From assembly GCF_001280065.1 (NCBI RefSeq), contig NZ_LGEA01000113.1, forward strand, positions 1 through 46,398: a stretch of DNA of 46,398 bases, read 5' to 3'. Source of the stretch: Streptomyces sp. NRRL B-1140 (GTDB lineage: Bacteria > Actinomycetota > Actinomycetes > Streptomycetales > Streptomycetaceae). A program made the translations under genes and the position numbers. This document shows, one piece after another, positions 34,195 through 42,246 of the stretch (the first letter of the stretch is position 1; every line of letters starts with the position of its first letter). The notes under the pieces are model-generated. The model was not told the origin of the DNA. It ran no database searches and saw only the letters and a list, made by a program, of their open reading frames with translations.

Positions 34195-34644
34195 TCACGC
34201 GTCAACGGCAGTGGGGTCCACGAAGTCTTTCCAGCCACCCTTTTCCCGATGGGCTGGCTTGCCTGAGTACGGCGCGGTGATGAACTCCCACTGATGCCCA
34301 TCCACCGGGTCGTGGATGTAACACCCCCGGCCGCCATAGAGGTTGTTCACACCGGGCTCGTCGTAGAACATGTCCTGATACGGCTGCACACCGTGGCGCT
34401 TCAACTTCTCCAGCACGATGTCCAGTTCTCCCTCGGACATCAGAAAGGCCAGGTGTGTTGTCGGGATGTGGTCATTCGCGACGTTATCCTCGATGTTCTG
34501 GAACTCGATGTCAGTCTCACCGGTGTGCACCCGGACGAAAGGTCCGAACGCAGTGGCCTCCGACTCCACCATATCGGCCAGGAATTTGGCCGCCGCCCAC
34601 TTGTCCTTGGTCAAGACGATCGTGTGGTTCAGCGATATGGCCAC
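34195..34644 (-). CDS. VOC (glyoxalase/extradiol dioxygenase superfamily) protein
   Basis: This 149-aa protein has two beta-alpha-beta-beta-beta modules. His at the start (SLNHTIVLT), acidic residues in TGETDIEFQ, His in TTHLAFLMSE, and Glu in DPVDGHQWEFIT near residue 130 are in positions used for metal binding. The family includes glyoxalases, extradiol dioxygenases and metal-dependent isomerases. The small single-domain size argues against a classical catechol dioxygenase but not against a type I.1-like or lyase role. The GTG at 34644 was chosen because a GGAGG site precedes it; upstream in-frame sequence encodes the operator and an IS remnant. It heads an operon with the atypical SDR. Confidence 0.85.
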   Translation of the reverse strand: MAISLNHTIVLTKDKWAAAKFLADMVESEATAFGPFVRVHTGETDIEFQNIEDNVANDHIPTTHLAFLMSEGELDIVLEKLKRHGVQPYQDMFYDEPGVNNLYGGRGCYIHDPVDGHQWEFITAPYSGKPAHREKGGWKDFVDPTAVDA

Positions 34645-34682
34645 CGTTGCCTCCGAACGAGATGTCGACGCTAACGCATTCG

Positions 34683-34721
34683 AACGTACTCCCACGTGCA
34701 GCAGATCGTCAACCTGTTGAC
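34683..34721 (-). promoter_or_regulatory. Promoter with GTCAACnnGTTGAC operator (VOC/SDR operon)
   Basis: On the minus strand TTGACG (34712-34707), an 18-nt spacer and TACGTT (34688-34683) form a promoter. GTCAAC-CT-GTTGAC (34708-34721) overlaps the -35, just as in the PcaD-like promoter at 28445-28483. After the right arm both sites continue GACTT. A leader of about 32 nt with GGAGG follows, so this message is leadered. Confidence 0.7.
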
Positions 34722-34734
34722 GACTTGATTGGGT

Positions 34735-35064
34735 CGAGTCCCCGTTGCCGGGGCGCGCAGGCCGGCGAATCGTCCACCGAGACGGTCCAGCCCACGTCGT
34801 CATGGGCGGCCGCGTCCTCGAGGACGGCCGCGAGGACCCATTACCGTGTGCCGTCCATGGCCCACCTGATCAGGCGCTTGTGTCCGGCCTGAAAGGGGCC
34901 GAGCTCTTCTGGCAGAACGCGCCAGGGTGAGCAGGTGCGGTCCACGCGTCAGCTTCCACAGCCCAGCGGTGGTCGGCCCGCCCGAGGCCACGGACCGGAG
35001 CGGTCGGCATCAACAGCTCGATCCGGTCCCGCATCGCATCAGTGATCACCCATCGGACAGACAC
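34735..35064 (-). mobile_element. Decayed IS5-family transposase remnant
   Basis: The minus strand encodes, in order but in shifting frames, ITDAMRDRIELLMP, VRGLGRADHRWAVEA, then CSPWRVLPEELGPFQAGHKR and LIRWAMDGTR ending at a TAA. A further piece follows: WVLAAVLEDAAAHDDVGWTV and SVDD. These are the first 120 or so residues of IS5-family (IS427-like) transposases (family consensus ADHRxxxEAIAWxxRTxSPWRDLPEELGxFQTxHKRLIRW). At least one frameshift, one stop and loss of the catalytic C-terminus show it is dead. It abuts the operator at 34708-34721 on one side and the AraC stop on the other. No terminal inverted repeats could be defined. Confidence 0.8.
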
Positions 35065-35101
35065 ATCCGATCAACTGATCAACCCAGCAAAGAGACCCGC
35101 T

Positions 35102-36058
35102 CTAGAAGACGAGCGGACGCGTTTCCCCCGGGGTGCGGCCGAAACGGCTCCGGAAGACCCGGGTGAAGTGGGCCTGGCTGGCGAAGCCCCAGCAGTGGGC
35201 GACTTCGGCGATCGTCAGATGGCGGGAGCCTGGATCGGCGAGCACCTGCCGGGCCTTGCCGAGCCGCTGTTCGAGAATGTAGCGGGAGGGGCTCACCCCG
35301 GCCGGCTGGAAGATACGGCTCAGGTGCCGCGCGGACACTCCGACCGCCTCGGCGACCTTCTCCGAGCTCAGCCCGGGGTCGGCAAGGTGCCGGGCTATGT
35401 AGTCCTTGGCCACCGCCAGCTGGGAGAGCGTGGCGGGCGGCGCGGAACCGCCGAGCGCCGGTGCGGCCAGCGTGCGGACGAGGTCCAGCACGGTGGCCTG
35501 GGTGCTGACCGAGTCCTCGCCGCCCTCCCCCGTCACCCAGCCGGCCAGCAGTGCCTCCAGTGCGGACGTCCGCGCACCTTCGGCCGCCGACGTCCTGCCG
35601 AGCAGTATCGGCGCGGATACCTCGCCGGGGGCACATTGCGCGGCGAACACCTCACGGGGGATGTCCACCAGAAGTTGCCGCATGGGAGAGGGGAAACCGA
35701 ACAGATAGGGCCGACGCGTGTCGTAGAGGATCACGTCGCCCGTCCGCAGAGTGACGCAGCCGCCCTCGTGGAAGAACACCCCGCAGCCCGCTGTCAGCAG
35801 CGTGACGAAGATGGAGTCCTTCGGCAGGGTCCGACAGGTCTGTGGGGTCCGTTCGATGACGTGCTCGTTGCCGGCGATCTCTGCCAGCCGCAAATCTCCC
35901 AGCTCGACGTTCGTCTCCGTGGCCAGCAGGCCCTCCTGCGCGTATGACGAGCAGGTCAAGCCCACCAGGGCCTGTCGGTTGTGTTCTTCCCAGAAGTCGA
36001 TGCGGTCCGCCGGATCGACCGACTGCGTGGACACGCAGGAGACGATAGGCAGGTTCAC
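35102..36058 (-). CDS. AraC-family transcriptional regulator
   Basis: This 318-aa regulator has an N-terminal AraC-binding-like domain (DFWEEHNRQALVGL, with the later GDVILYDTRRPYLF strand) and two C-terminal helix-turn-helix motifs (SSEKVAEAVGVSARHLSRIF and TIAEVAHCWGFASQAHFTR, then the signature RSRFGRTPGE). The GTG at 36058 follows an AAAGGAGA site. This architecture matches NphR/FeaR-like activators of aromatic and amine catabolism. The likely target is the adjacent dioxygenase/MFS/dehydrogenase operon upstream, but both are on the same strand and no operator was identified. Confidence 0.9.
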   Translation of the reverse strand: MNLPIVSCVSTQSVDPADRIDFWEEHNRQALVGLTCSSYAQEGLLATETNVELGDLRLAEIAGNEHVIERTPQTCRTLPKDSIFVTLLTAGCGVFFHEGGCVTLRTGDVILYDTRRPYLFGFPSPMRQLLVDIPREVFAAQCAPGEVSAPILLGRTSAAEGARTSALEALLAGWVTGEGGEDSVSTQATVLDLVRTLAAPALGGSAPPATLSQLAVAKDYIARHLADPGLSSEKVAEAVGVSARHLSRIFQPAGVSPSRYILEQRLGKARQVLADPGSRHLTIAEVAHCWGFASQAHFTRVFRSRFGRTPGETRPLVF

Positions 36059-36457
36059 CTGAATCTCCTTTCCAGCCCGTGCATTCCCGACGACTGTGAG
36101 GCAGGACCGCTCTGCTGTGACGCCAGGCCGTCGATGCGGTCGCTGGGCTGGGCCTCGTGCTCTGACGTGAGGGGCCGTCAGAGGTGCGTGGTGGTGTCTC
36201 CCGGCGAGGGTACCCCCGGTGCGCTGCCGCGTCACGGGCCGCGCCTGAAGCCAGGACCAGCGTTCGCACTGGCGTGGCCGTGCGCCGGCAGCCGGGTGAG
36301 AACGGTCGCCGTCCGCCGGGCCGAGCGGTTCAGACGGTCGAGGAGCCGTCATCGACCGGAGAGTTCCGAACGCTGGGAAAGAGCCGCGCCGGGGAGGACC
36401 GCCCCCGTCGCCACAGCAGACGGCAAGTGGAAACGGGGAGCGGACCTCAGCACCTCT
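36059..36457. other. 399-nt intergenic region, no recognised gene
   Basis: This lies between the alcohol dehydrogenase stop and the AraC start and must hold the AraC promoter. Frames on both strands are Arg/Pro-rich readings with no family resemblance, and I see no clear hairpin or operator. Confidence 0.5.
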
Positions 36458-37621
36458 TCAGCCTCTCTTCTCGCGGTCTGAGGTCCCCTGCACCGCGGTC
36501 CCGGATGATGCCGCGCAGGGAACGAGGTGGTCGGGGCGGTCACGGTGTGCGCCCGGATGGACGAGGATCTTGACCTGGTTTCCCGGACCGTCCAGCAGCG
36601 CCTCGAAGCCGTGGGGAACCAGGGCGTCGAGAGCTATGGTCGAGGTGACGACCGGTGTCAGGTCCAGCCCTCGCTCCGCGACGAGCCGGACGAGTTCCGG
36701 ATAGGTGTCGCGGTAGCCGACGCTGGCGACGATCGACTGCTCGTTGTTGACCAGCGCGAAGGTGTCCAGGGATACCTCCCGGGCCAGGCCGACGAGGACG
36801 ACCCGGCCGCCGCGCCGGGCCGCGGACAGGCAGGTGCGCAGGGCGCTCTCGGATCCGACCACCTCGAACGCGACATCGACGCCCTCACCACCGGTCAGCT
36901 CTCGTATCCTCTCCCCCGCACCTTTCTCCGGGCCCGCGTCGATCAGATCGGTGGCGCCGAGTCCGGCCGCGCGGCGCAGGCGAGCGGGGGAAACGTCGAC
37001 GGCGACGATGCGCCGCACGTTGCGTTCCGCGGCGAGCCGGACGGTGAGCAGGCCCACCGGCCCCAGGCCGACCACCGCCACGGTGTCCGGGGTGGGCCCG
37101 GCACGCCGCAGTGCGTGCAGGGCGACCGAGGCCGGTTCGAAGAGTGCGGCCTGCTCCAGTGACACGGTCTCCGGGAGGCGGTGCGCCATGTAGGCGGGAA
37201 TGACGGCGTACTCGGCCATGCCGCCGTTCCCCATCAGCCCGGCGAACCCGAAGTGCCGGCAGATATTGTACTCGCCTGCGCGGCATCGCGGGCAGGCCCC
37301 GCACCGGTAGTTCGGTTCGACCGCCACCCTGTCACCGATCGTCAGGCCGGTCACCGACGGTCCGAGGGCCGTCACCGTCCCGCAGAACTCGTGGCCGAGG
37401 ACGAGCGGGGCTGTGGCCCCGGAGCCGGGATGCGGCTCCGCGACGGGGATGGCGTGCGGCCCGTCGGCGTACTCGTGCAGGTCGCTGCCGCAGATACCGC
37501 AGTAGGCGACCTCGATGAGCACCTCGCCGCGCCGAGGTGTGGGAACCTCCACCTCGGCTATGCGGACGTCCCTGGCTCCGTACCAGACAGCGGCCTGCAT
37601 ACGCTGCGTGCCGGCCCTCAT
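36458..37621 (-). CDS. Zinc-dependent alcohol dehydrogenase (butanediol/threonine dehydrogenase-like)
   Basis: This 387-aa medium-chain dehydrogenase has catalytic zinc ligands Cys44 (CGICGSD), His77 and Glu78 (GHE), and a structural zinc site Cys107, Cys110, Cys113, Cys121. The cofactor motif is VVGLGPVGLL followed by an acidic residue (VAVD), favouring NAD. The insertion between Cys44 and GHE resembles 2,3-butanediol dehydrogenases. The ATG at 37621 overlaps the MFS stop by ATGA; an ATG 21 nt later is possible. In this operon it may oxidise a hydroxyketone or diol side chain to the ketone cleaved by the cupin dioxygenase. Confidence 0.92.
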   Translation of the reverse strand: MRAGTQRMQAAVWYGARDVRIAEVEVPTPRRGEVLIEVAYCGICGSDLHEYADGPHAIPVAEPHPGSGATAPLVLGHEFCGTVTALGPSVTGLTIGDRVAVEPNYRCGACPRCRAGEYNICRHFGFAGLMGNGGMAEYAVIPAYMAHRLPETVSLEQAALFEPASVALHALRRAGPTPDTVAVVGLGPVGLLTVRLAAERNVRRIVAVDVSPARLRRAAGLGATDLIDAGPEKGAGERIRELTGGEGVDVAFEVVGSESALRTCLSAARRGGRVVLVGLAREVSLDTFALVNNEQSIVASVGYRDTYPELVRLVAERGLDLTPVVTSTIALDALVPHGFEALLDGPGNQVKILVHPGAHRDRPDHLVPCAASSGTAVQGTSDREKRG

Positions 37622-38967
37622 TCGGCCGCTCCCGTCACCATCGCGCCCGAACCGACCGCGACCGCGGCCCGCTCGGCCCGCCGGCGCAACACCCGCGGCG
37701 CCGTCTCCCGCAGGCCGAGGGAGAACAGGACGACGGCGACGGCACCGCCGGCGGACATGAACATGGCCGTCTGCAGGCCCCAGACGTCCGATGCGCGCCC
37801 GGCGATCATCGGGGCGAGGAAGCCACCGGCCAGCTCGCCGACCCCCATGACCAGGCCGAGTGCGGTGGCCAGCGCTGCACGGGGCACTGTCTCGGCGGGG
37901 ATGGTGGCCATGAACAGGGTGAAGCAGCCGAGCCCGGTGTAGGTGAGCACGACGACCAGGCCCAGCACCACCGGATCGGTGACATAGACCATCGCGAGCG
38001 GGCACAGGGCCGCTGTGGCGGAGAACGCGATCATGGTCGGCTTGCGGCCGATGCGGTCGGAGACGGCCGGGGTGAGGAAACCCCACAGCACCCACCCCGC
38101 GCCCAGGCAGGTCATGACTGCGCTCATGGTGCTCGGGGAGAAGCCTTTGACGGTCAGCAGGTAGGTGGGGGTGAAGGTGACGATGACGATGAACCAGGTG
38201 AGGTAGCAGCACGCGACCGCCATGCACAGGACGATGTTGCGGTGCCCCAGAACCTCCCGCACCGACGGCTTCGGGGCGGCCGTCGTCTCGGGGACGGCCT
38301 CGGCATCGGCGGTGGCGACATGGATCCGGCCGCCGGGCGGCACCTCCCTCACCGACGTGGCGATCCAGGCCGCGATGAGCAGACCGGGCACGATGGTGAC
38401 GAACAGGGCCGTGCGCCAGCCATGGAGCTCGGCCAGCCACACCACCGCCGGCGGAGCGAGGATCCCGCCCATCAGGCCGGCCGACGAGCCCTGGAGCAGC
38501 CCCATGTTGAGACCGCGACGGCTCTCCCGGGACGCCTCCACCATCAGCGACTGGGCCAGCGGCAGCACGGCTCCCTCCGCCACGCCCATCAGGGCCCGCG
38601 CGACGAGCAGACCGAGGAAGCCGGTCATGAGCCCGCCCGCCGCGGAGAAGCACGAGAAGAGGAGTACCGCGGCGATCAGAATGGGCTTGCGTCTGCCGAG
38701 CTTGTCCGACAGACGGCCGGCCACCAGCCCGGACAGTGCCCACGTGAGGGCCAGCACTCCCGACAATGTGCCCAGTTCGGTGTTGGACAGATGGAAGTCC
38801 TTGCTGATGAACGGGGCAAGGAACGGCAGCGCCTGGCGGTCGAAGAAGACGAATCCAAAGGCCAGGAAAAGGATCAGCAGCAGCCGGTTCTCATAGCGGT
38901 GTGCTGCACCGTTGCCGGCCGCGGGCGCTTCCGCGCCGGGCCGCACTCGGGTACGGAAACGTGACAT
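37618..38967 (-). CDS. MFS transporter (12-TM, ACS/aromatic-acid type)
   Basis: This 449-aa membrane protein has about 12 hydrophobic segments. TM1 carries FFDRQALPFLAPFI, the loop after TM2 has GRLSDKLGRRK and the equivalent loop in the second half has SDRIGRKP (motif A twice). The DRxxL pattern of TM1 is common in anion:cation symporters that import organic and aromatic acids. Start ATG 38967 follows GAGG. It is placed between the dioxygenase-like gene (31-nt gap) and the dehydrogenase (ATGA overlap), so it probably imports the pathway substrate. Export is less likely given this context. Confidence 0.9.
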   Translation of the reverse strand: MSRFRTRVRPGAEAPAAGNGAAHRYENRLLLILFLAFGFVFFDRQALPFLAPFISKDFHLSNTELGTLSGVLALTWALSGLVAGRLSDKLGRRKPILIAAVLLFSCFSAAGGLMTGFLGLLVARALMGVAEGAVLPLAQSLMVEASRESRRGLNMGLLQGSSAGLMGGILAPPAVVWLAELHGWRTALFVTIVPGLLIAAWIATSVREVPPGGRIHVATADAEAVPETTAAPKPSVREVLGHRNIVLCMAVACCYLTWFIVIVTFTPTYLLTVKGFSPSTMSAVMTCLGAGWVLWGFLTPAVSDRIGRKPTMIAFSATAALCPLAMVYVTDPVVLGLVVVLTYTGLGCFTLFMATIPAETVPRAALATALGLVMGVGELAGGFLAPMIAGRASDVWGLQTAMFMSAGGAVAVVLFSLGLRETAPRVLRRRAERAAVAVGSGAMVTGAAE

Positions 38968-38998
38968 CGGAACCTCGTTCGGAGCGGCGGGACCGAGG

Positions 38999-39532
38999 TC
39001 ACCGGAAGAGCGAGTTGACGTAGTCGGCACCGATGCCGACTTTGTCGTAGTGATTCCTGCACAGCTCGATGTAGTCGTGGACATCGAAGTAGCCGGTGGT
39101 TCCGCCGTCCTCGTCCAGCCAGATCAACGGACCCTTGACGATGAAGAACGCCTTCATCGGCTCGTCGCTCTCGTAGGCCACCAGCGTGTGCCCCTCGCCC
39201 GGAGCCTCGTAGACGAAGTCACCCGCCCGCGCGGTCCAGGGGCGCTCCAGGTAACCCCACTTGCCGGAGATCGTGTACGCGAACACCTCGTGCGGGTGGT
39301 AGTGCCGGTTGACGAGTCCGGCCTGCGTGGCGCAGAGGATGTCGGCCCAGGAGTTGTCCTTGACGTTGATCCACAGGGGGCGTGAACCCACGGTGTCGCT
39401 GAGCGGCGCGTAGTACCGGTCGTCGTCTGTGGCCACCTGGGACAGGTAGACCTCCGGCTGTGCGTCGGGTTTCACCGAGTCGGTGATCGGCTTGAGGCCC
39501 TTCCAGAATTCCGACTTGGCTTCCTCGGGCAT
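38999..39532 (-). CDS. 2,4'-dihydroxyacetophenone dioxygenase-like cupin
   Basis: This 177-aa cupin matches the 2,4'-dihydroxyacetophenone dioxygenase family in length and motifs: NRHYHPHEVFAYTISGKWGY with His77 and His79, Glu96, and His115 (PGEGHTLVAY) as iron ligands. The characterised enzyme cleaves the C-C bond of 2,4'-dihydroxyacetophenone with O2, giving 4-hydroxybenzoate and formate. The ATG at 39532 follows AAGGAG. It is the first gene of an operon with an importer and an alcohol dehydrogenase. The substrate is probably an alpha-hydroxyketone of a lignin-type phenol, but related compounds are possible. Confidence 0.88.
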   Translation of the reverse strand: MPEEAKSEFWKGLKPITDSVKPDAQPEVYLSQVATDDDRYYAPLSDTVGSRPLWINVKDNSWADILCATQAGLVNRHYHPHEVFAYTISGKWGYLERPWTARAGDFVYEAPGEGHTLVAYESDEPMKAFFIVKGPLIWLDEDGGTTGYFDVHDYIELCRNHYDKVGIGADYVNSLFR

Positions 39533-39894
39533 GTTTCGGCTCCTTCTCGTCGAGGTGGCCGACAGTGAACCCTGAGAACCGAGCGCGGGTCTTTCCCGTG
39601 GCGGACATGGCGGATTGCCTGTTCGGGACATGCGCGGGCCGCAGTCGTTGACCGCAGTGCCGCCTCCCTTGGGTCTGGAGCGGAAACCCCCTGATCTTCG
39701 ATGTCCGTCAAAGCGGATCAAGCCCACTCCGGCTCCAGCGGCAATGAGGATCGGGTGGCTGGCTCGGCGTAGTCGTGGCATCGTCCAGTCGCCAGGTCCT
39801 CGCCGTGCTGGTGACCGCCAGACGGCCGTCGCATCGATGGGCTCGACCGCTACATCCGCCGTGCACGTGATGACGCCCGGCATGGAGCATTACG
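39533..39894. other. 362-nt intergenic region, no recognised gene
   Basis: This must contain the promoter of the dioxygenase/MFS/dehydrogenase operon and the 3' end signal of the GH3 gene. I see no coding sequence of known family, no CebR-type site and no clear hairpin. Confidence 0.5.
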
Positions 39895-42108
39895 TCAAGA
39901 GCCGGTACACCGCGGCTGTGGCGTGCCCGCCTGGCCGGCCGCGGTGAAGCCGAACGACGTGGTGGCGCCCGGTGAAAGGGAACCGTTGTGGGCGGCATTG
40001 CGGACGGTGGCCCGGCCCTGGGCCGCTGACAGGGAACCGTTCCAGAGGCTGGTGACGGTCGAGCCGTTCAAGTCCCAGGCGACAGACCAGCCGGTGAGTG
40101 GGCCGGTGCCGGTGTTCTTGACCGTGACCTCCGCCTGGTAGCCGCCGGACCAGGACGAGACGGTCTTGAAATCGGCGACACACGTCTCGGGTGCGGGCTG
40201 GGGGCCCGGGCCCGGTCCGGGGTTCGTGCCGTAGGTCAGGCCGTGACCGTACGGGAAGAGAGGGCCCTTGCCGTCGCCGTCGTTGATCGGTTGCTGAGAC
40301 GCACTGCGCATCCAGGTCATGGGCAGTTTGCCGCTGGGCGCATGGTCGCCGAAGAGCACGTCTGCTACTCCGCTCCCCTCCGTGCCGGGCAGCCAGGCCG
40401 CCAGCAGGGCCTTCCAGTCGGGCAGTTGGGCGGCGATGTCGAGCGGACGGCCGGAGACCAGGACCACTACGACAGGTACTCCGCTCGCCTTCAGCCTGGC
40501 GAGGGTCTGCAGGTCCTCCTGGTCCAGTTCCATGCTCCCAGGCCGGTCTCCACGCATCTCCGCATACGGTGTCTCTCCGACGATCGCCACGGCGGCCGAG
40601 TAGCCGGCGTCGATGCCGTTGCCGTAGCGGTTGTACGTGACCTGGGAGGAGCCGGCGGCGGCCCGGATGCCCTCAAGGATCGTGGTGCCCTCGGTGATCG
40701 GGCCACTACGGCCCTGCCAGCCAAGGGTCCAGCCGCCGCTCTGGTTGCCGATGTCGTCGGCGGACTTGCCGGCCACGAACAGCTTCGCGTTCTTCGCCAG
40801 CGGCAGGATGCCGCCCTCGTTCTTCAGCAGGACCTGCGAGGCGCGTACGGCCTCGCGGGCGAGCGACCGGTGCTCTGCGGATCCGACACCCGTCGTGTAC
40901 GAGCGGTCGGTGAGCGGGTTCTCGAAGAGGCCGAGCTGGAACTTCTTGGTGAGGATGCGGCGGTTTGCGTCATCGACGCGAGCGACAGGGACCCGCCCGG
41001 CGGTCACTTCGGAGCGCAGCAGGCCGAGGAACTTCTTGTAGTCCTGCGGAACCATCACCATGTCCACGCCCGCATTGACGGCCGTGGCGATCTCTGCACC
41101 CGTGAAGCCGCTCTGCCCGTCCAGCTGGTCGACGGCGGCCCAGTCGGACACGACGAACCCGTCGAACTTCAGCTCGCCCTTGAGCAGGTCGGTGACCAGG
41201 TACCTGTGTGCATGCGATTTCACGCCGTTCCAACTGCTGTACGAGAGCATCACCGAGCCCACACCCCGCCGCACCGCCTCCTGGAAGGGCGGCAGATGGA
41301 TCGCGCGCAGCTCGGCCTCGGACAGTTCCGTGTTGCCCTGGTCGACGCCGCCGGCGGTTCCGCCGTCACCGAGGTAGTGCTTGGCGGTGGCGAGCACCGA
41401 GGCGGGGCCGGCGCCCAGGGTCTCGCCCTGCAGGCCGGTGATGAACGACGTCATGGACGTGGGCAGTTCGGGCTTTTCGCCGAACGACTCGTACGTGCGT
41501 CCCCACCTGTCGTTGCGGGCCACACACAGACAGGGAGCGAAGGACCAGTCGATGCCGGTGCCGGCGACCTCCTCGGCGACCGCGCGCCCGACCCGCCGTA
41601 CCAGGGCGGGGTCCCGGGCGGCGCCGAGACCTATGTTGTGCGGGAAGATCGTCGCCCCGTACACCGCGTTGTGGCCGTGCACGGCATCGATGCCATAGAT
41701 CATCGGGATGGCGAGTGGGGTACCGAGAGCCGTGCGCTGCAGTGAGTCGTAGGTGTCCGCCCACGTGCGGGCGTTGTTGGGGCTGACCGTGGAGTCTCCG
41801 CCGGAGAGCACCGAGCCGATGCGGTATGCGGCGAGGTCTGCCTGCGGCACCAGGGCATCCTTCTCGACCTGCGTCATCTGCCCGAGCTTGTCGTCGAGCG
41901 TCATCCGGGACATCAGGTCGGTGACACGGTCTGCCACCGGCAGGGCGGAATCCCGGTACGGCAAGGCCTCGGAAGCCGTCGAGGCGGCGGATCCACCGGC
42001 TCGAGCGGGCAGTGCCGCGCCGGTCAGGCCGATCACTGTGAGAGCGGCGGCGCACAGGGCGGCGACGAGCGTGGGACGTCGGGAGGACGGGGCGAGGCTC
42101 TGGCTCAT
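39895..42108 (-). CDS. Secreted GH3 beta-glucosidase with C-terminal CBM2
   Basis: This 737-aa protein has a Sec-type signal peptide to about residue 38 and a GH3 barrel with KH at 243-244 and the nucleophile Asp322 in FVVSDWAAVDQ. A GH3 C-terminal domain follows (LFVAGKSADDIGNQSGGWT onward), then a Pro/Gly linker (PGPGPGPQPAPE) and a CBM2 of about 100 aa from CVADFKTVSSW. It should release glucose from cello-oligosaccharides or glucans outside the cell. A cellulose-binding CBM2 on a GH3 enzyme suggests surface-bound action on insoluble substrate. It lies 138 nt downstream of the GH12 gene on the same strand. Confidence 0.93.
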   Translation of the reverse strand: MSQSLAPSSRRPTLVAALCAAALTVIGLTGAALPARAGGSAASTASEALPYRDSALPVADRVTDLMSRMTLDDKLGQMTQVEKDALVPQADLAAYRIGSVLSGGDSTVSPNNARTWADTYDSLQRTALGTPLAIPMIYGIDAVHGHNAVYGATIFPHNIGLGAARDPALVRRVGRAVAEEVAGTGIDWSFAPCLCVARNDRWGRTYESFGEKPELPTSMTSFITGLQGETLGAGPASVLATAKHYLGDGGTAGGVDQGNTELSEAELRAIHLPPFQEAVRRGVGSVMLSYSSWNGVKSHAHRYLVTDLLKGELKFDGFVVSDWAAVDQLDGQSGFTGAEIATAVNAGVDMVMVPQDYKKFLGLLRSEVTAGRVPVARVDDANRRILTKKFQLGLFENPLTDRSYTTGVGSAEHRSLAREAVRASQVLLKNEGGILPLAKNAKLFVAGKSADDIGNQSGGWTLGWQGRSGPITEGTTILEGIRAAAGSSQVTYNRYGNGIDAGYSAAVAIVGETPYAEMRGDRPGSMELDQEDLQTLARLKASGVPVVVVLVSGRPLDIAAQLPDWKALLAAWLPGTEGSGVADVLFGDHAPSGKLPMTWMRSASQQPINDGDGKGPLFPYGHGLTYGTNPGPGPGPQPAPETCVADFKTVSSWSGGYQAEVTVKNTGTGPLTGWSVAWDLNGSTVTSLWNGSLSAAQGRATVRNAAHNGSLSPGATTSFGFTAAGQAGTPQPRCTGS

Positions 42109-42246
42109 GGCGTAAGGCCTTTCCGGGGGGCGCCGGAGGAGCGAGGGAGCGGAATGGTTGCCCCGGGGCCCACCCTTTCGGCATGGGAGTGGAGGGCAGG
42201 CCCCGGGGCGGTCCGGTGAGGAGATGGTGCGACGTGCCGCACCGGG

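Noticed and set aside
35069..35083. GATCAACTGATCAAC as a third copy of the MarR operator
   Set aside because: It is a direct repeat rather than the inverted GTCAACnnGTTGAC and lies inside or beside the IS remnant with no promoter.
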